Assembly: GCA_030760725.1 (NCBI GenBank)
Contig: JASWHV010000009.1
Span: forward strand, 89,082,780-89,146,779
Length of the DNA stretch: 64,000 bases
Reading direction: 5' to 3'
Source: Neostapfia colusana
Lineage: Eukaryota; Streptophyta; Magnoliopsida; Poales; Poaceae
Below are positions 11,111 through 21,724 of the stretch, piece after piece. Numbering within the stretch: position 1 is the first letter of the stretch; each line of letters opens with the position of its first letter. The translations under genes and the position numbers were made by a program. Under the pieces are notes generated by a model. It made no database searches. It saw nothing but the letters and a program-made list of their open reading frames with translations, and was not told where the DNA came from.

Positions 11111-13699
11111 TGTAAGGGCCTCAGTTTTTGACACATAATTGAAGTGTTCATCACCACACACACACACCTCATTTGAGGTAAGTTGATGAACACAAATGAA
11201 GAGCAAGTAACCACCATCAACATGCTCATTAGAGAACAAACTCACATATTGCAAAAGTGGTATTTCCCACATATGATATAGAAAGGCTGGACATATGAAA
11301 ACTCCTACACATTGCTAAGATGTCCATGCCAAGTTTCACCCAAATTCAAAACCTTTTTGAGGTCATTTTGGGTATAGCTAGAAAGAGGGCAGTTTGAAAC
11401 CATATTCAAATTCAAACTGTTTTTACCCCATGAATTTAAAAGTGGGAGGCATATTCTTACTCAGCACATTTTTGTGAGCTCACACACCAATTTTCACTCC
11501 ATTTGAAGTTGATCTTGACATGAGCTAAGTGGGACAAATTCAAACTTTATTTGAATTCAAAACTGAACTTGTGCTGAAATTCATTCAAACCAAAACCAAT
11601 TTGAATTCAACTCAATTAAAATGGCTCATGGATGAATAATTTGAATCACCAGGGGTATTTTGGGGCTCACTGTTTACAACAGTGATTAGGAGTAAATTTC
11701 AGAGGTTAAAACCCCGGGTGGGAGCCACATGTCATAGAGGGAAGAAGGAGAAACTTGCACCCAAAGTCAGAGTCTCGGTGGGAACTTCCACCGAGCAGCT
11801 GCCGACTCCACGCTCGGGAGCAGCTGCGCTCGCCACCGAGGAGCAGCAGCGCCACCAGCTGCTTCCCGCGCCCACACGCGAGCCCAAGGGCGGTTCCAGG
11901 GCCCTCTTAAGGCGCTCCACGGGGGCAGGCACCGATCATTTCCTCCTCTCCCGCGATCATCGAGCCACCAACCTGCCGCCTCTCTGCTCGATCGGAGAAC
12001 CGCGAAACCAGCTCGCCTTCTCCCTCCCCGAGCTGCTAGACGGCCATCTGAGATCACACTCCACCTCCCCAATGCCAAAAACCCCGAGCTCCGACCTCCT
12101 TTGCCCGGGAGCTATCGCCACTGCGGCGACTCAACCTCAGCCGAAGGTCAGGCGCCCGTGGACAGCGTTCCAGAGGTGTTGTCACGGTCCAGCAAGAGAG
12201 GCAACAGGAGCGCGTGACCACCGTGCTGCTCTCCTCCAAGTTTGGAAGCAAACCGTGAACAATCCACAGAGAATTTCCAGTTTTTGCTCCGGCGACCGTA
12301 AACCGAGCTTCCGGTACGGTTTCTTTAAATTCTCGCTCTATGATCTTTCGGAGGTTATCAAATCTTGCACATAGACGCTGGACTAGCCGGCGATCAAATT
12401 CATTTCTGCATCCGTGGCGTGAAACTGTCTAGGAGTGACGAATTTCGAGCTCGATCAAGGGCGGTCATGGCGGGCTCGATCGGTCACACGGTGCCGACCG
12501 ACTTGCCGCCATCCCATAACCCTTTTGACACCTTGTCGAGTTTCCTAGAGGTACACTGATGCTGTAGGACCATTTGTTCGAGGTGTTGGCGGGTTAGAAC
12601 CCACGGTCGACGGCGCCGAACCTCAACCGAGGCCACGGCACGTCGCCGGGCTATTTCCGGTCACCCCCAGCCTGACCTGACACCACCGACGTGTTCCTCG
12701 ACGTCGACAACCCCCTGGCGGAGAGTTTTTGACCATGGGAGGTCCGGCAGCGGCGAGCCGGTGAGCTCCGAGTCTGCTCAGGCGAGGTCGGCGGCGCGGG
12801 CGCGAGAGAACGGCGTGAGGAAGACGAAGCCGGCTGGCCCACGTGTCAGCGGCTGAAGAGTAAAATCAGGATCGGGTGTGGCCGGGATCGGCTGTGCTGG
12901 CGCGCAAATACCCTGTGAGCCCCGGTGTGTCGGACACCTCCGCGCTCGACACGTGTCCCCGCGGGCCCCGAGAGTTTAAACTTTTTCCCCGATCCCCAGA
13001 ATTCTTCCAAACTTCAAATCTTCATAACTTTGGCTAGCAAGCTCCAAATCGAGTGAACCAAATCTTGTTGGATTCAGCTCTCTGAGCACTTTCCAGCAAA
13101 TCAAGTTTCAACTCGTGAAAACTCTTATTTCTCTAGAATTAATTCCTCAAAGTTTAAACTGTTAGGAATTTTAACTGGAGCGTCCTGTGGAGGAAAATCC
13201 TGAAATTTTGCTGGGATGTTCACAAAATATCACTGAACTACCATAAAAATTACAGATCCATTTGAGCTCATTTGATCCACCTAATGGTGTGATTAGTGAA
13301 ACTGTTCCAGAGAAATTAGAAAATGTTGAGAAACATTTTCAGAATTTTCTCTGAAATTGTTTAGCTCATATCTTTAGTTAGGAACCTTCAAATTAAGTGA
13401 GACCAACTCTATTAGAACCCTCTGAAAATCTAGTTTTCAGAAAGCCATAGTTTGTTTCATGAAAATCCTTAGAACACCCTAAAACCTTCAATTAAGGTCA
13501 AGTACATGATTAATTGTGGAGGGCTCCAATGAGCTTTGCTGCATCTAAAACTTGACCAAGTCTCTGTTTAGATTGTAACCAAGCCACAGTAAAAGTTTCA
13601 CAGTCATTGGGCTTGTCTAGTAAGAGTTATAGACTTCACAAGATTAAAAGTAAATACAACTGCATTTAAATTAATACATGTATTGCTTCTATCATGTAG

Positions 13700-14957
13700 T
13701 CGCTAAGGTCGAGGAGGAACCCGAAGTCCTAGACTTCGTTACTCCGGAGGAACAGCTAGCCTACGACCAAGAGCAGCAAGGCAAGCTCCGGTTTGCATTA
13801 ACCTTTTTACAAATGTTTATTGTTTTGAGCACATCTTTGAATACTATTTTCTTTGCATTAGAGTCTTGTTTGGAAACCCAAGTGCATAGCCAAGAAAACC
13901 ATGGGTTGGGATTAGGATTGAAAACCTCGTTAGCCTCTGCATTGCTAAGATAGAGTAGGATTCGGTACAAGTCGAGTAGTTGGAACTACTCGCGAGCATA
14001 AGCTAGGGGCACTCGACTCGGGTAGAGATAGCACATGAAACACATGGCAAGAAAATGAGACCAAGCGGAGGGTAAGGGCAGCAGGACTTTGGGGCCTGTG
14101 TGCTATAGCTCCGCTTGTGTCGATTGAGGACCGAGCCGTGTGCGGGCCTGTTGAACAAGCTAGAACAGTACCGAAGACCTACCGGCTATATGGGAACCGG
14201 GAAACTGATGTAACTCGGGTAGCTGAGTGTTGAGGCATAGCTGGTCGTTCAGAGGGTAGGTTGAGAGCTCGAGGTGTAAATCGGCTGGCGGCACTGAGAT
14301 GCGCGTGCAGAGACCTCTTTCTCGGGACGATTGGACCGGTTCAACATTTGGCTAACGGGTGAAAGGTAGTCGCGTACGGCGTCCGTGATGGTTGTTGTAG
14401 GCAACATCAAGTACGGGCGTACGTGAAGGGTTGTTCGGGTAACCCTGCAGGTGTAAATCGATTATAATCACCGTCCCTCGCGGTCAGTGAGTACCACTTG
14501 TTCACTGTACCGTGACGTAGAAAGAACAGGCTAGTTACATGTTAAAATGTTGCTGATTGATAGATGGACTTGATTGTTAATGATTTGCTGTAGTTTAGAG
14601 CTATTAAAGTTCCTTTCAACTTTAGGCAAAGTACATGAGAGAAATGTGTTTCTTGTTTGATTGCGGCTCTCTCATGTGCCTTAGCATAAGGTTCTCCACA
14701 ACCTGCTGCTAAAACCTGAAAGTAAGGTTCCACTAATTAGGCGAGTCCTTTGCAAATGATTTTATCTCATGTACCCATCACCCCTCATGTAGAAGTTCCA
14801 TGTTTAGGAGAGACGGGTCAGACTTGCTGAGCCTTCGTGCTTGCTGCTTGTGTTTGAAGCTTTTGCAGGGTTCTATGAGGAAGGGACTCCCGAAGAGGAG
14901 ACGGAACCCCAGGAGGGGAACCCCGTCGAGTGGGAGTCGTGCACGCCGCAGAGTTAG
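13700..14957 (+). CDS. Putative spliced acidic mini-ORF inside A 3' LTR
   Basis: Exon a 13700-13780 (81 nt, ends at AAG|GCAAGC), intron 13781-14868, exon b 14869-14957 ending in TAG. It is open across both exons, like the left LTR copy, with a few amino-acid changes (FF to FV in exon a, PAS to PQS at the C-terminus). Being complete within one LTR, followed by AATAAA at 15079, it could in principle be expressed from a solo LTR. Coding status is inference. Confidence 0.5.
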
Positions 14958-15078
14958 TGTGCGTGTGTGCTAGCAAGGACACGTTCAAGGGCTGAACGTG
15001 AACTTGATGCGTAGTCTACACCCGTGAGTGTAGACTGAACTTATTTTGATGTAAACATGTTCATAAACCAGTTTATGT

Positions 15079-15084
15079 AATAAA
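15079..15084 (+). terminator. AATAAA poly(A)-signal-like hexamer near A LTR 3' end
   Basis: AATAAA about 110 bases before the LTR end. The E copy keeps it at 51693-51698 (minus); C has it at 37834-37839 and 46811-46816; D0 has it at 16355-16360. Its position fits the R region of the LTR. Confidence 0.55.
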
Positions 15085-16096
15085 AATTTCGCTTCCGCTT
15101 TGTACCTTTGATGTGTGTTATCCGGTGTTGTGCAACGCAGCACTCCTCAGCGTGATCCTGGCTCGACAAGACCGTTGGGGTCGTGTCATTGGGATTTATT
15201 TTATCATGTCGTTCATTCATATTACTTATGCTTAGCCATGCTTAGAATGGGATAAGTGGGATATGAGATCATCTATTTATTTACCTTACTTTTGAATGCG
15301 ATATTATGAGTTATGTAGAGGTAGGGATCGAGGCAAGTTGGATGATTTGGTTGGTGCTGGCTGCACGAGACTCGGGTTTGTGTTTAGTACTTGCCTGGAT
15401 CCTAAGGACCGGTTCATGGAGCATGTAACCTGGCTTTACCGTGCCAACCACATGCTGAGATGGGGCAGCTTTGCCAATTAATTAGGTGTATCCCCGGCGT
15501 AGTATGGGTGTGTTGGATGGTGCGGGGAATAGGTGTCAGCTGGACTACCATATGAACCGCAAGGCTCAAGAGGGGGCCACTGCAGCGGGGTTGTAGCCTC
15601 TTGTATGCTGTTAGGGGTGAAACCTCAGTGGGCCCATGCTCGTCGGGAATCCCTTTGTAAAGGCTTCGTAGTGATCTCCTGGCTACACACCTGGGAAGTG
15701 TGAATGTGGTTCGCGGCCACTAGCATAATGGAGGTTCTTTTAGTCCACCCGGCAAGGGTGATGAAATCACTACATGTGGGTACAATGGTGCAAACTCTAT
15801 AGAGTCAAAACTGTCATGACTGCCGTGCTCACGGTCAAGAGCGGCTTGGACTTATTCATGATTAGAGGATGACGAATTTGGAAGTTGAGGACGTTAAGCG
15901 GGGAGCTTGACATTGGCTATGATGTTATGGTTACTTGATTTTGATGATGGGTTGGGAGAATTGGGACCATTTCACCTGTGTAGTAATGTAGGTGCTTAAT
16001 AAGCTAAGGTGATAGGTATTAATTGCGTACTGCTTTAACCATGAGTTCAACCTCTCCTTGCTCTAGCCATGCATTACATAACTTTCCCACACTTGC

Positions 16097-16115
16097 TGAG
16101 TACCAACGGTACTCA
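16097..16115 (+). promoter_or_regulatory. Perfect hairpin upstream of last LTR exon (D0)
   Basis: TGAGTACC-AAC-GGTACTCA is an 8-bp perfect inverted repeat with a 3-base loop, 35 bases before the exon at 16151. D1 has the same hairpin at 26895-26913; D2 has a decayed version near 48258. Confidence 0.6.
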
Positions 16116-16150
16116 AACTTGCATATTTGTTGGTTTAAATTGCTGCTCAG

Positions 16151-16209
16151 GTCAAGGGGATGATGTGGTGTTCAATGACCAAGACTTCGGACCCGAAGAA
16201 GGATTCTAG
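16151..16209 (+). CDS. Putative last exon of LTR mini-ORF in D0
   Basis: Preceded by TGCTGCTCAG, starts with two bases of a split codon, encodes an acidic peptide ending NDQDFGPEEGF and stops at TAG 16207-16209. Its length (59 nt) equals that of D2 (48312-48370) although the sequences differ. The upstream exon is not in the window. Confidence 0.4.
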
Positions 16210-16458
16210 GGTCACGGAGTCCCCCGGGCAACGCCTGTGACGTAGCCCACAAAATTTATTTTCCGCTGCTGTTTTATTTACATATTATGAACTTATTATC
16301 GTCCATCGAGACCTATGCTTTGTAAGACATATTTATATTCGACACCTGGCTTGTAATAAATGATGCTTCACTATTTGTCATCACATGTATGAGAGAATGA
16401 TCCTGGCATACATGTGATATTCACTCGGTTGTTCTTTAGGGTCAAACCGGGTGTGACA

Positions 16459-17806
16459 CCAATTGAATGTTACAAGCATTACAATATATGTACATATGTA
16501 ACAAACTCATCCAAGCAATGCCATAAAGAAACTTGCACCATCTCATCATGATATATACGATGTATGCAAGCCAACTTAAGATAAAGTGTAATTAATGATT
16601 TATGCAAGTCATGATCTCACTAAAACTATCTCAAAACCTGAAAAGAATGATACATTTGTTCATATTTTTCATCATCATTTTTGAAGGCATTAGAAATTGC
16701 ATGTAAATTTACAAGAGATTATGTGCAACACCAGCCTTATTATTACCAAGCCAAGCCTATGTTATTTGACAATTAGAAGCTTAAGGACATGGTTTTAGTC
16801 ATACACAGCTCCTTGTAAGTTCATATCTAAGTGCGATAATAACCTATCTTAAAAAATAAGTTTGATGCTGCATATTGTCTTGATAATCCATATTTTTTTT
16901 GAATTTTATCATACAAAACCTCAGCTTGTGAGGTGATATTCACTTGTATATATTAATTTACAAAAGCAGTTAAGTTTGTGAACCTGTGCATGTTAAATAG
17001 GTTCAAGAAAGTCGATCATGAAAATATTTAGTTCAAGTTATTATTCAGTTTACTAGTCATGATTAGAACTACATCACATATATGCAAGTAGTACATAGAA
17101 AAGAACTTTCAGCATTAACAAGGCCACAAATATTACATATGTATGAACTACAATGCTTATATGTTATCTTTATGTTTGAAATAATACATATGCTACAAAA
17201 AGTTTAGGAACTCTGATGAGACAATAGCAGGCCCAATCTTCGGAAAGGTAGGTCGGTTGAAGTGGAGATCTCGACGTTGATGATCTGAGGCACTCGAGCA
17301 GAACCTGAAGAACCCCTGCAATCACTATACCACCATTCCGTTGGTTATCAATCGTGCTTCATACGCTTGACCTCGCCAAGAAGGCTAATCCCTGCAAATG
17401 AAACCGAGAACACAAGCAATAACAACAAATATGCAATCTGAAATCACAAAATTGGGGTCTCACAAACCGTAGAATGGCAAAATTGTTTAGAGCATATTAA
17501 TTTAAGCAAAACCCACCAAAAATGGCTGGTGGCTGCGGTATTTAAAGTCTAGAGTTCAGCCAAAGTACCCTTGGACGCATCCCTAATGGACTCAGATGGG
17601 ATACAAGACCCAAATGCCCAACTGGTGGCGCAGCAATGGAAAGAACCTAAACTCGACATTGTATTGATGATTCCCAATGACTCCAGATGAGTTTTGATGT
17701 GGAACCAGAGCTATTAGAAATTTTATCTTCTCAGCTTTCTGTGCATATGCAGAAAATCGAAAATGAAGTCCATATGTATTCTGGGTGTCCGCTTGAAGGT
17801 GTACTG
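16459..17806. other. AT-rich stretch and unassigned repeat-like DNA (probably 3' flank/LTR of gypsy remnant G)
   Basis: 16459-17215 is AT-rich with no feature I can support. 17216-17700 is less AT-rich and reads on the minus strand like LTR or near-LTR DNA downstream of the gypsy pol end at 17807, but I could not find its partner LTR or its borders. Confidence 0.35.
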
Positions 17807-18094
17807 CTACTGGACTCCGAGTTGGAGGCTGCTCCTAGCATCTTGTGGACGTCCCTTCTGGCTCTCCACATTCCTAAAACCTTCTATTATCATTTGTTGA
17901 TCCTCTCCATGGTTCATAATCACAATTAAATCATTAAATAGTGATCCATTCTCAAATTTACATGGATAGGAATTTAGGAACGAGTTCACCTGATGATTTA
18001 GTCATCGTGCTCTTGTTCTTGTGATTGGTCCTTGTATATCAACAGAAGGAATGTGAGTATCCACTATTGTGATGTCCTCATCATACACCCCCTC
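17807..18094 (-). pseudogene. Ty3-gypsy pol C-terminal remnant (element G)
   Basis: Minus-strand reading gives DEDITIVDTHIPSVDIQGPI, then a TGA in what was an Arg-rich stretch, then LNHQVNSFLNSYP and FENGSLFNDLIV. This resembles the C-terminal tail of plant gypsy polyproteins (a GPITRAR-type motif followed by an LNxQV block), recalled from the family and not checked. It is decayed; the rest of this pol is not adjacent because DNA assigned to copia H follows. Confidence 0.6.
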
Positions 18095-18949
18095 AACACA
18101 AGCAGATGTACAACCCAAAATCCTACCCAAACCAAACCAAACGTGAGTTTTAGCAAAAACGAGAAGAGATCAAAGGTTTTGTGAATAAATTTTGCCAATG
18201 AACGTTCACAATATACATGATAAAGCACTATATACATGAAAGTGATATCCAATATAAATGCTTTTTATTAAATTGTGTTGCATGAGATTCAAATAAAACA
18301 ATCAAAAGTTGAATGTCATCATAAAAAATCAACTACCCTGGACCATGTGACCATACATGTAGATGTACAATGTATAATCATGTGACATGTTGATGGAGAC
18401 TCCAATCGTCAGTCCATGTAGGTTTTTGATCGTGCAGGCAGTTGAAGCTTTTAGAACTTCATCCTCAGCTTGTCCATGTACCAACATTGTTGTAGCTTGA
18501 GAAAGACATGTTGTAGCTTTTAAAACTTCTGCTTCAGCTTGATCTCAGCTTCTAGAACTTTTCTTCAAACATCATATTAAGCCTGATCCTAATGTACAGA
18601 GGAAGTTGTAGCTTGATGATGTAGTTGGATAGAAGTTCTAGTCTATAGAGAAGCTGAAGCTGGAGTCAAAGTAGAAACTGAAGCTGTAGGTGTTCCATTT
18701 GATCTCGGAGTTGAAACCAACACCTCAACCTTTCAAACTTCATCTTGAGTTTGATATTCATGTTTGCTTCTAAAAACTCCAAGTTGAGATAAAGATTCAC
18801 AATATTTTTCTTGAGTTTGTTCATGATTTACAAAGAAAGTGGAAGCTTGAGTATGTTCAAGTGTCAACCAGAAGTGTTACATCTAATCCTAGGGTGGCAG
18901 TCAACACTTCAGCTTAATTCTTGGCAATTTGTTTGAAAGCTTGACATGT
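18095..18949 (-). other. Decayed DNA between gypsy G and copia H RT remnant
   Basis: No supported gene. It holds several loose repeats of an AGCTTCTAGAACTT-like word (18440-18720). It may be the degraded RNase H/3' end of copia H. Confidence 0.3.
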
Positions 18950-19240
18950 TGTTGTTGAAATAATGTTGAGAGCGTAGAAACATGCACAGAAACACACAAA
19001 AAGTTATGTGTCTAGTTTTGACGTGGTGAGGTACAAAAGTGATCCGAGCATGCTTCTATGTTCTTTTCGATCAGTCAGTTCATCAACTTCACCAAAATTT
19101 GAGTGTCAAGGTTGCTTCAAAAGTGTCCTGTTGGGCCTGATGCTTTTCACATCAATCCAATGTTTATAGTCCTTTGTATTCTTGCTTTGATTCGCAAAGG
19201 CTCCTTACATTTGCATGATTTGCAGCCCAAAAAAGTTTGT
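18950..19240 (-). pseudogene. Ty1-copia reverse transcriptase C-part remnant (element H)
   Basis: Minus-strand translation shows FFGLQIMQM, then with frame changes EHRSMLGSLLYLTTS (19063-19022), corresponding to the copia RT blocks FLGLQI and YRSMIGSLLYLT that element B keeps intact at 34370 and 34543. It contains stops and frameshifts and is clearly dead. Confidence 0.65.
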
Positions 19241-19759
19241 TAGCTATACCACTTTTATTCATCTCACCTTCACTGCTCGTGGTAGCTGAATACTTGGACA
19301 CAAAGATGTGAGAAACACACCCTTATTCATCATCTTGACAAGGAATACACGCACCCTGAGTATATGTACTTGACTTCACAAAACTTGAACTCGAATAGGT
19401 CCAAACATGTCAAGGTGAATCAGTTGCTCTTGTTCAATCTTGTACAACAGATGGAGTTGAAAAGGATCTACGAATATTGTACATTTCACCCGAGATGCAC
19501 GATTGAAGTAGGAGAACTAAACTTCTTAAACCAAACACAAAAAAATGCGTCTGATGTCTTTTAGCCAAAAATTTCTCCTTCCTCAAAGTAAAACCTACAA
19601 AGAGATAGAGCCCGTCGATGCCTCGGTGATGGGGTTAGTGAGATAATGCTTAAGTATCCAGCACTGAGTCACACAACAGACAGTAAGCAAAGCATAAGAT
19701 ATGTTCTGTGCAGAAACAGGTTTTCAAGACAAAACATGAGAATTCTTATGCGTAGCAAC
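19241..19759 (-). other. Decayed copia H interior, left of hAT insertion
   Basis: No confident domain. It presumably held RT N-part and integrase sequence, since RT lies to the left and gag to the right on the minus strand. Last eight bases GTAGCAAC (19752-19759) are the left target duplication of the hAT element. Confidence 0.35.
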
Positions 19760-20234
19760 TCGGGATGAATGTGGGACGGGCTGCAGCTGCCCGCACCGCT
19801 GCCGCAAAACCCGCAATATTCACGCGGGCTATTGCTGCAAACCCGCCTTGCAACGGTGTTTTTTGCGGCAGCTGGCGGCGCCCGCCAGCCCGCATTGAGA
19901 AAGCCGGCAGCTTCTAGCCTGTATTGTATTCGTTCATTACAGTTCACCCCGCTTTCATCATGAGATACGAAACAACAGCCCGCATCAGGCTGCTGGTGAA
20001 AGTGAAGCGAGCCGTGGACTGGTATTCGGCTGTTCGCCAGCCCACACAACAACATCCAGCCGGCTGCGCTTGCTCGCCATCTCCTTTGCGGGTTGGTGCG
20101 GCGCCCGGCGGACTATGCGGGTTGCATTAGCGATGCCACACTTTTTTCACGGTCCGGCCGAAAATGAAAATGCGGGTTGCGGTGCAGGACGGCCCAGTGG
20201 GTCAGCGGCGCGGCCCGCACCACTTTCATGTCTA
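19760..20234. mobile_element. hAT-type non-autonomous element (MITE-like, 475 bp)
   Basis: Ends are imperfect inverted repeats: left TCGGGATGAATGTGG, right (complement) TAGACATGAAAGTGG. They are flanked by 8-bp duplications GTAGCAAC (19752-19759) and GTTGCAAC (20235-20242), 7 of 8 matching. Eight-base duplications and TAGGGATGAA-like ends define hAT elements. The interior is GC-rich with no transposase; short ORFs in it are not credible. It interrupts copia H. Confidence 0.75.
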
Positions 20235-20679
20235 GTTGCAACAAAACTACTCGGTGAAGTGTTAGAATTCATATGTCTAAAATTTAACCTGCCCGGTACA
20301 ACATGAGGAGCATAATGTTTAAGCGCCGGTTTGCTCTTTCCAGTGTTTCTACTTAAAAAGGACTCCTTATGCGTACTATCAGTCCAACACAACGATGTAT
20401 AAGAGCTCCGATGTCCAAAAATGTTTCTGACGTGCATAATGCTAGAATTTTAGGTTCATCTCATCTGCTGGGTACACTATAAGGATTCTTATATGTAGTA
20501 ACAACATTACTTGACATGGTATAAGAGTTTTCATCTTTAACAATTAAGCAAAATGCTTGACACAACAGGACAAGTTCTATGTTCAAACGCACTTCGACCC
20601 TTACTCATGTTACTACCCACAGAAGGATTCCGCTCAAACTTAGACACATGATATGAAACAAAATGAGTTTACTTTTTTC
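20235..20679 (-). other. Decayed copia H interior right of hAT element
   Basis: A minus-strand frame (20437-20243, continuing up to the hAT edge) is open but I can only say it sits where a copia gag-to-protease linker would be. No active-site motif seen. Confidence 0.35.
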
Positions 20680-21570
20680 TAGACTTAGCCTTAACCTTTT
20701 CTTTTCTTCTATTGTTTAGCAAGTCTAAAGTAAAAATCTACAACATGACCATATCTATCACAATAAGTACAATGATATTAGATATGATGTTCATGTTTAG
20801 GAGAAACAGCACTATCCTTTACAATAGTGGAAGACATGACCCCAGCAGATTTGAATGTTACCTTGTTTGATTTAACAAAGGTAGATTGTTGCACATTAGA
20901 GTGAGCAATGGAATTAAAACCTAAACCCTTTCTATCAATGTTGAACTTTGATTGATCTAGAACAAGATTTGGACGTTTTTGAACATTGGTAAAACATTCT
21001 AGTGATTTTGTAAGTAATCTATTTTTTTCTCTAGATCAAGACAATTGTCACATTAAGTCTTTTTTTTTAGCTTAAGAAAGTTATGACACGATGTGACTTC
21101 ATGTGTAGGCAAAGCGTTGTTTAAAAAAATTTCAGCTTTAGTAGTACACAATTTCATCTTAAGATCCATGCAATTTGAACGATACAACTTTGAAGTAGAA
21201 CAACTATCATTCTTAGATTATTTGCTATTTAATACAGATATCTTTTCATTTTTATCTACTTCTGCTTTAAGCTTTTTAAAAGTGGAAGCATGCACATCTT
21301 CCAATGAAACAAGTTCAGATTTTAACGATCCAACTTCATCATCACATTTTGTGATACTCTTGTTTCTTTTATTTAAAAGTGCATGAAGGCGAGCAACATC
21401 AATAAGGAGATCAGCATACGAAGGTTTTACCTTGTTATCTTTGTTGTTTTGATCATCTTTCATTGATCTTGAGCTTCCACTTCTGCCCATGAGCCATAGG
21501 TTTGTAACTTGTCGTGTTAGTCTCTTGAAAGAAATATTATCATCCTTACCCTTGTCCACTTCCTTAAGTC
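20680..21570 (-). pseudogene. Ty1-copia gag remnant with degenerate zinc knuckle (element H)
   Basis: Minus strand. The best open part (21559-21218, 113 aa) is Lys/Glu-rich and coiled-coil-like, as in the gag region of Sirevirus-type copia elements. Further on, 20771-20730 reads CTYCDRYGHVVDFY: a CX2CX4HX4C knuckle whose last Cys is Tyr. Multiple frame breaks. Confidence 0.6.
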
Positions 21571-21709
21571 CTGATAGGATTCAGTGCACAATCTTCAAGT
21601 TTGCTTTCCTATCCTAAAAATCAACACCAGAAGGCACAAGGTCTTGATGAAAACACATCCATGGTATACAATAAAAAAATTGGTAAGGATTTGTAGATTA
21701 ATACAACAT

Positions 21710-21724
21710 GACTTTGGTACCAAT
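21710..21724 (-). other. Decayed primer binding site of copia H
   Basis: On the minus strand the LTR end CCTACA is followed by ATTGGTACCAAAGTC, a degraded version of the Met-type TTGGTATCAGAGC primer site. This fixes the LTR/internal boundary near 21725. Confidence 0.55.

Larger units (their letters stand above)
1..15188 (+). mobile_element. Element A: Ty3-gypsy LTR retrotransposon (Tekay/Del-like chromovirus), 5' end cut by window
   Basis: Order seen: partial 5' LTR (1-3810), PBS, 1.5 kb leader, aORF, gag, protease-RT-RNase H-integrase, PPT and complete 3' LTR (11111-15188). Window base 1 pairs with base 11383 of the 3' LTR, so about 272 bases of the 5' LTR lie outside. In the 120 bases from 301 I count 3 differences from the partner LTR, which suggests a fairly recent insertion. 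The order RT-RNaseH-integrase defines Ty3-gypsy. The integrase tail ending in an EATWE-type block, the initiator-Met-type PBS and LTRs over 4 kb fit the Tekay/Del lineage, which is my inference. It interrupts an older D-type LTR; right flank TTGGG (15189-15193) is the candidate target duplication, whose left copy is outside. Confidence 0.93.
11111..15188 (+). repeat. Element A 3' LTR (complete, 4078 bp)
   Basis: Starts TGTAAGGGCC after the PPT and ends GGTCGTGTCA. Both ends carry the TG...CA dinucleotides. It matches 1-3810 and, reverse-complemented, 51590-55705. It contains the GC-rich island (about 11740-12990), the mini-ORF and an AATAAA hexamer near the 3' end. Confidence 0.95.
15189..16458 (+). 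repeat. D0: 3' part of a D-family LTR, interrupted by element A
   Basis: Aligns with the 3' 1.2-1.3 kb of the D1 LTR (from about 26020) and of D2, sharing the anchors CTTGCTGAGTACC, GTGATGAAATCACT and the end AAACCGGGTGTGACA. The first 0.7 kb of the LTR is not next to it, consistent with A having inserted into it. It carries AATAAA at 16355 and ends at 16458. No PBS follows, so it is a 3' or solo LTR. Confidence 0.8.

Noticed and set aside
19769..20306. Short ORFs in the hAT element
   Set aside because: Low-complexity GC-rich frames crossing the element border; no transposase motif.
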